A stretch of 64,000 nt of DNA from Oceanirhabdus sp942490885. GTDB lineage: Bacteria; Bacillota; Clostridia; Clostridiales; Clostridiaceae. Where the stretch lies: contig CALNYT010000002.1 in assembly GCA_942490885.1 (NCBI GenBank), forward strand, positions 4,278,001 through 4,342,000, in the 5' to 3' direction. The first letter of the stretch is position 1. Every line of letters begins with the position of its first letter. Below the pieces are notes generated by a model. The model was not told the origin of the DNA and made no database searches. It saw nothing but the letters and a program-made list of their open reading frames with translations. The position numbers were made by a program, and so were the translations under genes. This document shows positions 18,441-27,117 of the stretch, one piece after another.

Positions 18441-19245
18441 ATGTTTTTTCTTTTTTCATAAACTCAAAAAAGTCTTCTTCTTTCTTAAAAAGAGGTATAT
18501 CCAAGTTTCTGTGCATCTTCACAAGCCAAGGTTCATTCAGTCCAGATCTTCTTAATGCATTATCGTCTAAAAAAGCTTCCTCTGTTTTACCTTCCCGAAT
18601 TATCTCGCCTTTACATAGAATGTATGCATAATCACTAACTCTATAAATAAGATCCATATTATGACTTGATATAATAATCTTTTTCCCTTCTGCTTTTAAC
18701 TTCAAAAGAATCTTTACTATCTCTTCAGTCATAACAGGGTCCACCCCCGCTGTTGGTTCATCAAAAAGAATGATATCCTGATTAATAGCAAGTGTTCCAG
18801 CAATGGCCACTCTCTTCTTCTGTCCCATACTTAAAAAATGTACTGGTTTATCCTTGAACTCTAAGGCATCAACATCATTAAGCGCTCTATTAACTCTTAT
18901 ATTTATCTCATTTTCTTCAATACCTATATTTCTTAGTGCAAAGGCAACATCATCAAAAACGTTAGAATAGAAGATTTGCTTATCAGGATCTTGAAAAACA
19001 ATTCCTATTTTCTTTCTATACTCTCTTAGAGATTTCTTATTATATTTAAGTTCCACTCCTGCAAATTTTATACTCCCTTTAGTTGGCTTTACGATACCCA
19101 TTATGTTTAAAAACAAAGTAGATTTACCTGCACCATTTGCTCCGATAATTGCAATAATATCTCCTTTTGAAAAATCGAAGGATTGATTCTTCAATGCCTC
19201 TGTTCCATCCTCATAAGTGTAACTTAATCCTTCTATTTTTATCAT
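18439..19245 (-). CDS. cbiO: cobalt ECF transporter ATP-binding subunit
   Basis: 268 residues with Walker A GANGAGKST, Q-loop VFQDPDKQIF, signature FLSMGQKKRVAIAG, Walker B IILFDEPTAGVDP and switch His SSHNMDL. It energises cobalt uptake through CbiMNQ. The ATG at 19245 sits 8 nt after GGGGG; a GTG one codon earlier is possible. The C-terminus ends in KKEKT, with the stop formed by the end of repeat R3. It is separated from cbiQ by a long hairpin. Confidence 0.93.
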   Translation of the reverse strand: MIKIEGLSYTYEDGTEALKNQSFDFSKGDIIAIIGANGAGKSTLFLNIMGIVKPTKGSIKFAGVELKYNKKSLREYRKKIGIVFQDPDKQIFYSNVFDDVAFALRNIGIEENEINIRVNRALNDVDALEFKDKPVHFLSMGQKKRVAIAGTLAINQDIILFDEPTAGVDPVMTEEIVKILLKLKAEGKKIIISSHNMDLIYRVSDYAYILCKGEIIREGKTEEAFLDDNALRRSGLNEPWLVKMHRNLDIPLFKKEEDFFEFMKKEKT

Positions 19246-19283
19246 CACAGTGACCCCCTTTAATTTTTCAATTATCTTTTAAG

Positions 19284-19381
19284 GGATCGTTGAAAAATAA
19301 CTTCCCCTATTGTTGTTTCGAAAAGTGCAAGAACCACGCACATTTTTGAAACAAAAGGGGAAGTAATTTTTAAGCCGACCC
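19284..19381. repeat. long intercistronic inverted repeat between cbiQ and cbiO
   Basis: Two arms of about 44 nt, one running TTGAAAAATAACTTCCCCT... TTTCGAAAAGTGC and the other its imperfect complement (GCACATTTTTGAAAC ... AGGGGAAGTAATTTTTAA), enclose a 10-nt loop. Pairing extends to the outer GGATCG / CCGACCC. It begins at the last base of the cbiQ stop. It does not share sequence with the R1-R11 family, so it is a second kind of fold-back element. Confidence 0.75.
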
Positions 19382-20061
19382 TAAACGTGAAATTCGCCAT
19401 TAAAAAACTTACTTTCAAGGGATATTTGCATATCTTTATTCCTCTGCATTACTCTTATAAATAATACCTTTATCAATAATGAAAATGATTGGCAGCTTTG
19501 CTTAAAAGAATTATACCCAAATCTCATCTCTTGAGCATTTCTTATTTCCTTTGCCTCTTCAAGAAAAATAAAAATAAACCTATAAATAAGAACCATTAAC
19601 TCAATTACTTCCTTAGGCATCCTTAATTTCTTATAAACCTGAATCTGCTGATCTAATGGTGTTGTTAGTGAATAAAAATACATGCAGGTGATACAAGCTA
19701 TAGATCTAAGTAATAATCTTAAGCTCATCTCAATCCCTTGTGGTGTTATTCCAACATAAATTCCCCTTACTTTAATAGCCCACATAAATACTTCTGCACT
19801 TTGTCCAAATGATACTATTATGGAAATTACACTTAAAACTAAAAAAGTAAATGGAATAATAAGCATCTTCCAATAGTTCTTTATAGGAATACCTGCTGAT
19901 ATAACCGTTAAATACACCATAATCAAAATCACTCCACCATAGAGCCATAATGGGATTGGAAGAAGCGAAAATATAAGCATGCCCATGGCAAAGGAGAACT
20001 TCACCATGGGATTAATTTTTCTTAATTTATTTGTATATGCATACTTATCTATCAGCAGCAC
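19381..20061 (-). CDS. cbiQ: cobalt ECF transporter transmembrane subunit
   Basis: 226 residues with five or so membrane helices and the conserved RGIYVGITPQGIEMSLRLLL and cytoplasmic coupling segment (RMPKEVIELMVLIYRFIFIF) ending in the EEAKEIRNAQEMRFGY motif that contacts the ATPase. The gene overlaps cbiN by 17 bp and starts with GTG. Confidence 0.9.
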   Translation of the reverse strand: MLLIDKYAYTNKLRKINPMVKFSFAMGMLIFSLLPIPLWLYGGVILIMVYLTVISAGIPIKNYWKMLIIPFTFLVLSVISIIVSFGQSAEVFMWAIKVRGIYVGITPQGIEMSLRLLLRSIACITCMYFYSLTTPLDQQIQVYKKLRMPKEVIELMVLIYRFIFIFLEEAKEIRNAQEMRFGYNSFKQSCQSFSLLIKVLFIRVMQRNKDMQISLESKFFNGEFHV

Positions 20062-20335
20062 TTTTACTTTTACCTTTCATATAACCTAACACGTAAAATA
20101 TTGTTCCAGCTCCTATTGCGGCTTGAAGTGAAAAAAGAAGGCTCTCTATTTCTCCACTTGGTGGTTCCCATATACTAGAAAACCATGGTTCATAATCTGG
20201 ATTAATTTCTGTTATAGCAACCTCAGCTTCTCCATCAGCTCCCCCAAATTCCGCTCCTTTTTTAATCATTATTGGAGCTATAACCATTGCGATTATAAGT
20301 AAAATAATAGCTAGTTTCTTTTTAGTTGATTTCAT
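20045..20335 (-). CDS. cbiN: cobalt transport protein CbiN
   Basis: 96 residues: an N-terminal membrane helix, a short extracytoplasmic loop (DGEAEVAITEINPDYEPWFS) and a C-terminal helix (LQAAIGAGTIFYVLGYMKG). This is the full CbiN topology, and the EPWFSSIWEPPSGEIESLLF stretch is family-specific. It overlaps cbiM at its start and cbiQ at its end, so the four subunits are translationally coupled. Confidence 0.92.
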   Translation of the reverse strand: MKSTKKKLAIILLIIAMVIAPIMIKKGAEFGGADGEAEVAITEINPDYEPWFSSIWEPPSGEIESLLFSLQAAIGAGTIFYVLGYMKGKSKSAADR

Positions 20336-21056
20336 TTATAGCACCATCCTCTCTTAATGCTTTATTCTCAATTAATACAGTAAATATAAGGGCTGATACT
20401 AATCCCTCAATAATAGCAAGAGGTATTTGAGTTACAGCAAATATTCCTAAGAACTTAGTTAATGAAGCGGTAAATCCTCCAACCTGATCTGGATATGCAA
20501 GCGCTAACTGGAATGCAGTAACGCAGTACGTTACCAAATCACCTAATGCAGTCGCTAAAAATACACATATTCCGATACTAGCTCCCTTTTTCTTCATAAA
20601 CTTGTACACTCCATAAGCAACAAATGGTCCCACAATTGCCATTGAGAATGTATTTGCTCCTAAAGTAGTTAATCCACCATGTGCTAGAAGTAATGATTGA
20701 AATAATAAAACTATTATTCCTAATATACTCATTACAGATGGTCCAAACATAACCGCTCCTAAACCTACTCCCGTTGGATGAGAACAACTCCCAGTAACAG
20801 AAGGTATCTTTAGTGCTGATAAAACAAAAACAAATGCACCACATAAAGCTAAAAGCATCTTATTTGTACTGCTCTCTCCATAAATTTTTCTTAATTTTTT
20901 TAAACCCATAATTAAAAATGGTACACAGGCAACAGACCACGCTATAGCCCATCCCAATGGAAGATATCCCTCCATAATGTGCATGGCTTGTACAGTAACA
21001 GGTGCCATAACAAATACAAATGCCATGACGATAAATAACTTGATTTTTACTTTCAT
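20322..21056 (-). CDS. cbiM: cobalt transport protein CbiM (substrate-specific subunit)
   Basis: 244 residues from the ATG at 21056, which has AGGAGG 9 nt upstream; the longer frame from 21086 lacks a site. Residues 1-24 form a signal-like helix. The mature part begins MHIMEGYLPLGWA, whose N-terminal Met/His residues coordinate the metal in this family. GSCSHPTGVGLGAVMFGP is also conserved. It is the first gene of the operon and lies under the cobalamin riboswitch. Confidence 0.94.
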   Translation of the reverse strand: MKVKIKLFIVMAFVFVMAPVTVQAMHIMEGYLPLGWAIAWSVACVPFLIMGLKKLRKIYGESSTNKMLLALCGAFVFVLSALKIPSVTGSCSHPTGVGLGAVMFGPSVMSILGIIVLLFQSLLLAHGGLTTLGANTFSMAIVGPFVAYGVYKFMKKKGASIGICVFLATALGDLVTYCVTAFQLALAYPDQVGGFTASLTKFLGIFAVTQIPLAIIEGLVSALIFTVLIENKALREDGAINEIN

Positions 21057-21151
21057 AACCTTTCTCCTCCTCTTTGAATAAATCACTTTAAATGATTTTT
21101 CTTATACGCTCACATTAATAAGGAAGAACCAGTGTAATATTACACAAAATT

Positions 21152-21175
21152 AAAAAAGCTGCCCCTAAGGACAGC
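21152..21175 (-). terminator. intrinsic terminator between cobalamin riboswitch and cbiM
   Basis: On the minus strand GCTGTCCTTAGGGGCAGC is followed by TTTTTTAATTTT. Its position 3' of the aptamer and 5' of cbiM makes it the likely expression platform for premature termination. Confidence 0.75.
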
Positions 21176-21317
21176 AAGATGCTAAGTTTTGAATATTGTA
21201 TATTGTATATACTAGAGAGTACTTTTAATAAACCATACTTCTCTTTATAATACACAATGTAATAATACAAACTCTTTAACTAACCGCAATCTCTTCCCTC
21301 CGAAGATATACTTTTGA

Positions 21318-21500
21318 ATTTTAGGCAGGTCTCCTGACTCGAATATCATTTTACTCCCTAACCTTCCCACAAAACAATTTTGCAGTGGCATAACTAGGTT
21401 TCATACATTCTTACAGTAGCGGGGGCTGTAGAGGATTCACACCTCTTTCCCTATTAATCTTTTAAATAAGAACCCAAATTCACAATTTATGTGAGCTTTT
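21318..21500 (-). ncRNA. cobalamin riboswitch controlling cbiMNQO
   Basis: The minus strand carries the B12-box GCCACTG (21383-21389), preceded by the conserved CGCTACTGTAAG and by AAAGAGGTGTGAATCCTC, and followed by GGGAAGG and GAGTCAGGAGACCTGCCT. These are the diagnostic cobalamin aptamer blocks in the right order. About 260 nt separate it from the cbiM start, with a terminator in between. Adenosylcobalamin is expected to switch the cobalt transporter off. Confidence 0.95.
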
Positions 21501-21569
21501 TCTTTCAAGCTAATCTTAGCACAGAGTTATTTAATTATCAATCACTATTGTACAAATATTAATAAGTTT

Positions 21570-21632
21570 TAAATTTCTCCCAGAGAAATCTCAATCATTC
21601 TCCATTCTCAATTTCCAATTCTCAATTCGCCT
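21570..21632. repeat. modular fold-back repeat, right half only, copy R4
   Basis: AAATTTCTCCCAGAGAAATCTCAATCATTCTCC corresponds base for base in plan to the hairpin plus terminal arm of the type copy (AATTTCACGGAGTGAAATGTCAATCGTTCTC). It ends within a few bases of the stop of the next gene. The left half is missing. Confidence 0.5.
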
Positions 21633-21634
21633 TT

Positions 21635-22657
21635 CTATAAGAATCTTTCCTTGAAATCAATGAGAAACTTTTCACGGTCTTCCCTAAAAGCCGCCTTTTT
21701 TTCAAATTTCTTTATAAATGTGCCCTCATCCCATTTTTTTAGCCTTTTATAATAAGCTGCTGATATGCTGTAGAAATCCTCTGGGAACATCAACAAGTAA
21801 TAAAGAACCTCAATTTCTTTTTGATCAAGCGAATTTATTTTTCTATATTCATGCAAAATTTTTTCTGCTACCTCTATATCATAAAAATATTCCTTCATAA
21901 CCTTATTAATAAAATTTCGTAAGTCATGAACTTTGATATCTCTAATAGCATAATCAAAATCAACGAAAAATGCTTCTTCCTCATTTATTAAAATATTATG
22001 ATAGGCAAGATCATGATGGCATATTGTGTGATATCTAGTATCCTCACATAGTTCCTTATAAGCACTTTTTTTAATTCCCTTAACACTATTTTTAATCTGC
22101 TCTATATAATAGATCACATTATCCATAAACATTTCATCAAACTCTCTAAAATGAGGGAATTTACATACCTGCTTTTGAATCTCTTTAATAACCTGCATTT
22201 TATTACTCAGAATCTCTTCCATCTTTCCTATGAAATTCCGTTCAGGCATATTCACCTCAATATTCCTTCCCGCTATATGAAGCTCCCCTATCCCTTTAGT
22301 TGCAGTAGCTATATCTATAGGATTTGAACATTGACATTCCCGCCCTTGTACATAGTCCATCATACAATAAGTACTTCCTTCATATGTTAAATATAATGAT
22401 CCATCTCTAGTTTTTACATAATCAAATAACCTATTAAACCCATTATTCTTAAACGAATCAATAAGATATTTTATAAAATAAATATCCTCTTTCTTGTAGT
22501 CAACTCTTTTTAGAACATATTCTTTATCTTCACTTATTGCCAAATATACTTTTCTCGTTGGTATTACATCCACAATTTCCAAATTAAATTCTTTAAAGAT
22601 ATCCATATCTAGATCATACTGTTTTAAATATTCTCTATCCTTAATTCTATTTTCCAC
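21635..22657 (-). CDS. CotS-family spore coat protein B (kinase-fold)
   Basis: About 340 residues. Landmarks are the N-lobe EDKEYVLKRVDY, the catalytic loop TICHHDLAYHNILI, FFVDFDYAIRDIKVHDLRNF, and the C-terminal LMFPEDFYSISAAYY. All residues expected for the aminoglycoside-phosphotransferase-like fold are present. The GTG at 22657 has AAGGTGG 8 nt upstream and is preferred over a TTG six codons earlier. It is the last of three consecutive cotS-type genes on this strand. Confidence 0.8.
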   Translation of the reverse strand: MENRIKDREYLKQYDLDMDIFKEFNLEIVDVIPTRKVYLAISEDKEYVLKRVDYKKEDIYFIKYLIDSFKNNGFNRLFDYVKTRDGSLYLTYEGSTYCMMDYVQGRECQCSNPIDIATATKGIGELHIAGRNIEVNMPERNFIGKMEEILSNKMQVIKEIQKQVCKFPHFREFDEMFMDNVIYYIEQIKNSVKGIKKSAYKELCEDTRYHTICHHDLAYHNILINEEEAFFVDFDYAIRDIKVHDLRNFINKVMKEYFYDIEVAEKILHEYRKINSLDQKEIEVLYYLLMFPEDFYSISAAYYKRLKKWDEGTFIKKFEKKAAFREDREKFLIDFKERFL

Positions 22658-22671
22658 AATATTTACCACCT

Positions 22672-23445
22672 TCAAATTATTGAATCTCCATCTTGAATCA
22701 TCGCTCTCTGAAGCTTATCTCTATATCTCTCAGCTGACCAATCTTTTTTCCCTTCAAAGTACCTTAAACAGTTTCTCATAAACTCATAAGGGTATGATAA
22801 ACATGACTCAATATACATTCTACTATTTTGATCTAACTCCTCACACTCTATGAATTTATTAACTACACTCTTCCAATCTATCACAATATTTTTTCTCTTC
22901 AACTTCACAATAAATTTGATTAAATCATTTTCAACAACATCATAACCACATTGTGATATATCCATAACCCTTACAGGATAATTGCCTATAATATTTCCAA
23001 TCTTGCTCTGTCCTATACATATCTCTACCCGCTCCATGCTCCTTCTCAGAACAGATAGATAATTATCAAACACATTATGCTCCAGAGCCTTATTAGCCCT
23101 TTCAATTAGATCTACGCCCTCTTTCAGAATCATTTCTTGACAGCAATCTTCTGCTCCTCTATTTGTGAGTTTCTCAATATATCTACAAACTTTTCTATAT
23201 AAAATCTTATACTGTTCAAACAACATACCAGTTCTATTTGGTAACCTCTCAATCATGTAATTATCATACCCCATAGCTCTACGATGAAATTCATTCAAAG
23301 AAGAAATGAATTTATCCACATCATTACATGAGATTTCCATTTCACTACACTTCTCATCCACTTCATTCATAATCACCATATCAAATTCTGTGACTAAGAC
23401 ACCTCTCTTGATAATATATTCTTTAAAATTAATCAATCTATCCAC
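22672..23445 (-). CDS. degenerate CotS-like protein lacking the kinase active site
   Basis: 257 residues from a GTG with GAGGTG upstream. Only the C-terminal block YPYEFMRNCLRYFEGKKDWS matches the CotS family closely. NYPVRVMDISQCGYDVVEND occupies the place of the metal-binding IDFDYC segment but keeps just one Asp, and no CHHD catalytic loop is present. The N-lobe is short and helical. It sits between two intact cotS-type genes with 10-15 bp spacing, so it is co-expressed. I infer a structural coat protein derived from CotS. Confidence 0.65.
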   Translation of the reverse strand: MDRLINFKEYIIKRGVLVTEFDMVIMNEVDEKCSEMEISCNDVDKFISSLNEFHRRAMGYDNYMIERLPNRTGMLFEQYKILYRKVCRYIEKLTNRGAEDCCQEMILKEGVDLIERANKALEHNVFDNYLSVLRRSMERVEICIGQSKIGNIIGNYPVRVMDISQCGYDVVENDLIKFIVKLKRKNIVIDWKSVVNKFIECEELDQNSRMYIESCLSYPYEFMRNCLRYFEGKKDWSAERYRDKLQRAMIQDGDSII

Positions 23446-23454
23446 AATATCACC

Positions 23455-24459
23455 TCAAAGCTTTAACAACTTAAATTCATCTACAAACTCTTGTCTCTCT
23501 TCCCTATCTACAAGTAACTTTTCAAGCTTGTTTAAAAAGAACTCTTCTCCCCAAGGCTGCTCCTCCCAATAATACTGTATTCCTACTTGCCAGAATGCCT
23601 GAGGGAATTCAATAAAAGCTGCCATGATTGGTATCTCGTTGTTATATACCACCTTTTTCTCACCATAACAATCTAAAATATATTTTCCATTGTCTATACT
23701 CCATTTTCCATTTTTCATTCTTCTTATAAGCAAACTTGCTAAATCATGAAGATGTGTATCCAGCATGCAATAATCAAAATCTATTATACTTACATCCCCA
23801 TTACTACAAATAAGCACATTATGATTCGCATAATCATGATGACAGAATCCATGTTTTGTTATCTCATTTTTCATTACAAATCCATAATCACTTTTCTTTA
23901 AATTATCAACCGCGCTCTCACATCTCTTAAGTTCACTCTCAATCTCATTAAAATACTTAATATCAAATTCACTCTTATGTTCTTTCTCCATTATTCTTCT
24001 TTTAAAATCTAAAATTTCATCCCGACGCGTCATAAATATCTCAATCCATCTATTCCATCCCACTCGTGGTCTCATCCTCTCAGTAAGTTCAAAGTTCATA
24101 CTCTTTTTATGCAATTCTCCTAATTTTTCAGTGGCAATCTTAAGTTCTAAAGGATTATCATAATTACATTCTCTAGAACATAACCATTCAGTTAAATATG
24201 CATATTTCCCTTCAAACTCAATGTACTCTTCCCCTTCTACTGTTTTTATAAACTTTGGTATATATTCAAACCCATTCTTTTGAAGATGTTTCATTACAGA
24301 TAATATAAAAAGGAAATGCCCTAATTTATACTTTATAACCTTAAAGCAATAATATTTTCCTTCCCCTTTAATTCTGTATACGTTTTTGATTTTCTTTATA
24401 CACTCAATATTTAATCCATATGCCTCTTGTATTAAATTCTGTATATTTCCAGTATTCAA
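23455..24459 (-). CDS. CotS-family spore coat protein C (kinase-fold)
   Basis: 334 residues from a TTG with GGGAGG upstream. The N-lobe has GKYYCFKVIKY. The catalytic loop is GFCHHDYANHNVLI, followed by VSIIDFDYCMLDTHLHDLAS, and the family C-terminal block is EFPQAFWQVGIQYYWEEQPW. First of three cotS-type genes in one operon and divergent from the glycosyltransferase at 24724, the same arrangement as at 14933/16065. Confidence 0.85.
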   Translation of the reverse strand: MNTGNIQNLIQEAYGLNIECIKKIKNVYRIKGEGKYYCFKVIKYKLGHFLFILSVMKHLQKNGFEYIPKFIKTVEGEEYIEFEGKYAYLTEWLCSRECNYDNPLELKIATEKLGELHKKSMNFELTERMRPRVGWNRWIEIFMTRRDEILDFKRRIMEKEHKSEFDIKYFNEIESELKRCESAVDNLKKSDYGFVMKNEITKHGFCHHDYANHNVLICSNGDVSIIDFDYCMLDTHLHDLASLLIRRMKNGKWSIDNGKYILDCYGEKKVVYNNEIPIMAAFIEFPQAFWQVGIQYYWEEQPWGEEFFLNKLEKLLVDREERQEFVDEFKLLKL

Positions 24460-24723
24460 CTTAGGCCTCCCAATAAAATATTCTATGTTTTAAAATTTGT
24501 AACAGTACTTAGTTTAGATTCTTAATAGAGAAAAATTGAGAATTGCTTCTTCACAATCGTTTCTTATTATGTATCAACATTTAGCACAATAATTATATTG
24601 AATTTATATAGAAAAGTTAATTACTATGTAGTATATGAAAATTATTATTAATATGTGAAAGCACACTTTTTTATGTTTGCTAATATACTAAGAATATACT
24701 CTAAACTTGTTAGGAGTGGTTAA

Positions 24724-25857
24724 ATGAAGATAGCTATTGATAGTCGAAGTGCTACATGGTATCACGGCACTGGCATTGGTACTTATACTGAAAACCTTCT
24801 AAGAGAGCTTCTCTCTTTAGATTCAAATAACGAATACTTGCTATACTGGTCTGGCAAAAGCAAAGATTATATACTGAATAATCCTTGTAAAAAAGTATTA
24901 ACATCAAAAAAACATCCTAGATTCTTTCAACAGCACTTTTTCCCTTATAATTTACAAAAAAATAATATCGACCTATACCATGTTCCCCAGAATGGAATAG
25001 GACTTAATAGTGAAATCGACTGTCTTAAAGTAGCAACTATCCATGATCTTATCCCCTACATTATGCCTGAAACAGTTGGGCCAGGTTATCTGTGTAAGTT
25101 TTTAAAAGAAATTCCGAACATAATCGATTCATGTGACGGTCTTATCACAGTCTCTGAATATTCTAAAAGAGATATTATGAGATTCTTTCCATCCTTTGAC
25201 CCTGAAAGAATATTTGTAACTCCCTTGGCTACAAATTTTAATTTCTGCCCGTTAAACAAGAATACTTGTAAGAGCTTGATAAGCCAAAAATATAATATTA
25301 ACAATAAATTCATTCTGTACATGGGAGGATTTAGCGATAGAAAAAACGTAGATTCATTGATTAAAGCCTACTCAAATGTACGTTCATCATTAAATGAAGA
25401 GGTAAAACTAGTCATATTAGGCTCCTATAGAGATACAAGCCAAAAACTAGTGACACTATGCTCTGATATGAACATTGAAAATCATGTTATTTTTGCTGGC
25501 TTTATCCCTGAAGAAGATGTAAGCAGCTTTTATAATGCATGTGAAGTTTTTGTATATCCTTCTTTCTATGAGGGTTTTGGGCTTCCACCTCTAGAAGCGA
25601 TGAGTTGTGGTACTCCTGTAATCTGTTCAAATACAACATCTATTCCTGAAGTTGTGGCTAACTGCTGCATTCCAATAGATCCATATAGTGTAGATTCCAT
25701 AAGTGATGCTGTATGCAAAATAATAAATGATGATAACCTAAGAGATACGCTGTCACAAAAGGGATTAGAAAGAGCTAAATTGTTTTCTTGGGAAGCTACA
25801 GCTAAGAAGACCCTTGAGGCCTATGAGACCATTAAGCACCTTTCCTCTTGTCCCTAG
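24724..25857 (+). CDS. GT4-family glycosyltransferase, CotSA-like (second copy)
   Basis: 377 residues, paralogous along its length to the enzyme at 16065-17207: DSRSATWYHGTGIGTYTENL, HVPQNGIGL, ATIHDLIPYIMPETVGPGY, LITVSEYSKRDI and the donor-site block FYEGFGLPPLEAMSCGTPVI. AGGAG lies upstream of the ATG. It has the same divergent cotS neighbour, so the pair probably works on spore coat or exosporium polysaccharide. Confidence 0.85.
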   Translation: MKIAIDSRSATWYHGTGIGTYTENLLRELLSLDSNNEYLLYWSGKSKDYILNNPCKKVLTSKKHPRFFQQHFFPYNLQKNNIDLYHVPQNGIGLNSEIDCLKVATIHDLIPYIMPETVGPGYLCKFLKEIPNIIDSCDGLITVSEYSKRDIMRFFPSFDPERIFVTPLATNFNFCPLNKNTCKSLISQKYNINNKFILYMGGFSDRKNVDSLIKAYSNVRSSLNEEVKLVILGSYRDTSQKLVTLCSDMNIENHVIFAGFIPEEDVSSFYNACEVFVYPSFYEGFGLPPLEAMSCGTPVICSNTTSIPEVVANCCIPIDPYSVDSISDAVCKIINDDNLRDTLSQKGLERAKLFSWEATAKKTLEAYETIKHLSSCP

Positions 25858-25887
25858 CACCTCTTAAGGAGGGCTGTTAATATAAAT

Positions 25888-25915
25888 GGCAGATGAAGTT
25901 AATTCTTCATCTGCC
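25888..25915. terminator. bidirectional terminator between convergent genes
   Basis: Perfect 11-bp stem GGCAGATGAAG / CTTCATCTGCC with a 6-nt loop, placed between the convergent glycosyltransferase and larC. Confidence 0.75.
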
Positions 25916-25925
25916 TTCTAATACT

Positions 25926-27095
25926 CTATGTGTTTTTAATAATATATTCTTCTACTTCATCAAATGATATCCCATGCTCTTTAACAATTTTCTTGATATC
26001 CTCATATTCTCCTTTGAACTTTATCACTTCATCTCCAATTAACGCACGTTTTAATGTAACTACTCCCCATGGAGTCATAATCTCATTAAATTCTCTTTTC
26101 ATCATAACCTTATCAACATAATATTTTCTTATGCCTAATGAAGTTGTATTCTTGAAAATAAATCTAATTACATCCTCACTTAAATTTTCATCACATAATA
26201 CACATAACTTTACCCCAGGTCTAGATTTCTTCATGATTATATTTTCCATAAATACATCTTTTGCACCTATCTCAAACAATTCCTCCATGATGAATTCAAA
26301 TCTCTCAGCATTCATATCATCAATATTACATTCTATCATTGTTTCTCTATTCATTATAAATTTTTCTTTATTTTCACTTTTTAAAACTTCCCCAATATGT
26401 ACTCTAAGAACATTTGGTATATCCATATCACGTGTTCCCACACCGTATCCAGTCTTTAATATCTTAAAAACTGGGGTATCTGTAAACTTATCTACATTCC
26501 CTTTTATGATTGCAGCCCCAGTTGGTGTTGTTGTCTCAAATTGAACCAACCCACTTTTAATAGGAACATCTTTAAGTATCTCACAAACAGCTGGTGCAGG
26601 AACAGGTATTATTCCATGAGCACATTTTATGAACCCTCCACCTAACTGCACTGCTGAACACCAAATCTCATCAATATTTAAATATTCAAAGCATATAGCC
26701 GAACCTACAACATCAACAATAGAATCAATTGCACCTACCTCATGAAAATGTATCTCATGTAATGATTTGTTATGAACCTTGCCTTCAGCTTCTCCAAGCA
26801 ATATGAACATTTTCATTGCACGTTTCTTAATAGTTTCACTTAGTTCACTCTTATCTATTATTTCTCTTATATCATTGATATTCCTATGAACGTGCCCTTC
26901 TTCATATATAACATCTGCCTTAGTACCGTATATACCTAATTTACCTTGCTTGGAAAACTCAATACTTATTCCATCTATCTTTAATTTCTTTATCTCACTT
27001 AATAAGTGTTCTTTTGGCACACCAAGATCAACCAATGCTCCCAAATTCATGTCTCCACTTATACCTGAAAAACAATCATAATATAAAATTTTCAA
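25926..27095 (-). CDS. larC: nickel insertion protein LarC (nickel-pincer cofactor synthesis)
   Basis: About 390 residues opening LKILYYDCFSGISGDMNLGA, with the family segments HFHEVGAIDSIVDVVG, PVPAPAVCEIL, TTTPTGAAII and IECNIDDMNAERFEF. LarC inserts nickel into the pincer cofactor of lactate racemase-type enzymes. In lactobacilli larC is split and needs a ribosomal frameshift; here one continuous frame covers both halves. larB, larE and a racemase are not adjacent. TTG at 27095, with AGGAGG 7 nt upstream, is preferred; GTG one codon earlier is possible. Confidence 0.92.
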   Translation of the reverse strand: MKILYYDCFSGISGDMNLGALVDLGVPKEHLLSEIKKLKIDGISIEFSKQGKLGIYGTKADVIYEEGHVHRNINDIREIIDKSELSETIKKRAMKMFILLGEAEGKVHNKSLHEIHFHEVGAIDSIVDVVGSAICFEYLNIDEIWCSAVQLGGGFIKCAHGIIPVPAPAVCEILKDVPIKSGLVQFETTTPTGAAIIKGNVDKFTDTPVFKILKTGYGVGTRDMDIPNVLRVHIGEVLKSENKEKFIMNRETMIECNIDDMNAERFEFIMEELFEIGAKDVFMENIIMKKSRPGVKLCVLCDENLSEDVIRFIFKNTTSLGIRKYYVDKVMMKREFNEIMTPWGVVTLKRALIGDEVIKFKGEYEDIKKIVKEHGISFDEVEEYIIKNT

Positions 27096-27117
27096 CACTT
27101 TTCCTCCTTCGGTATAG

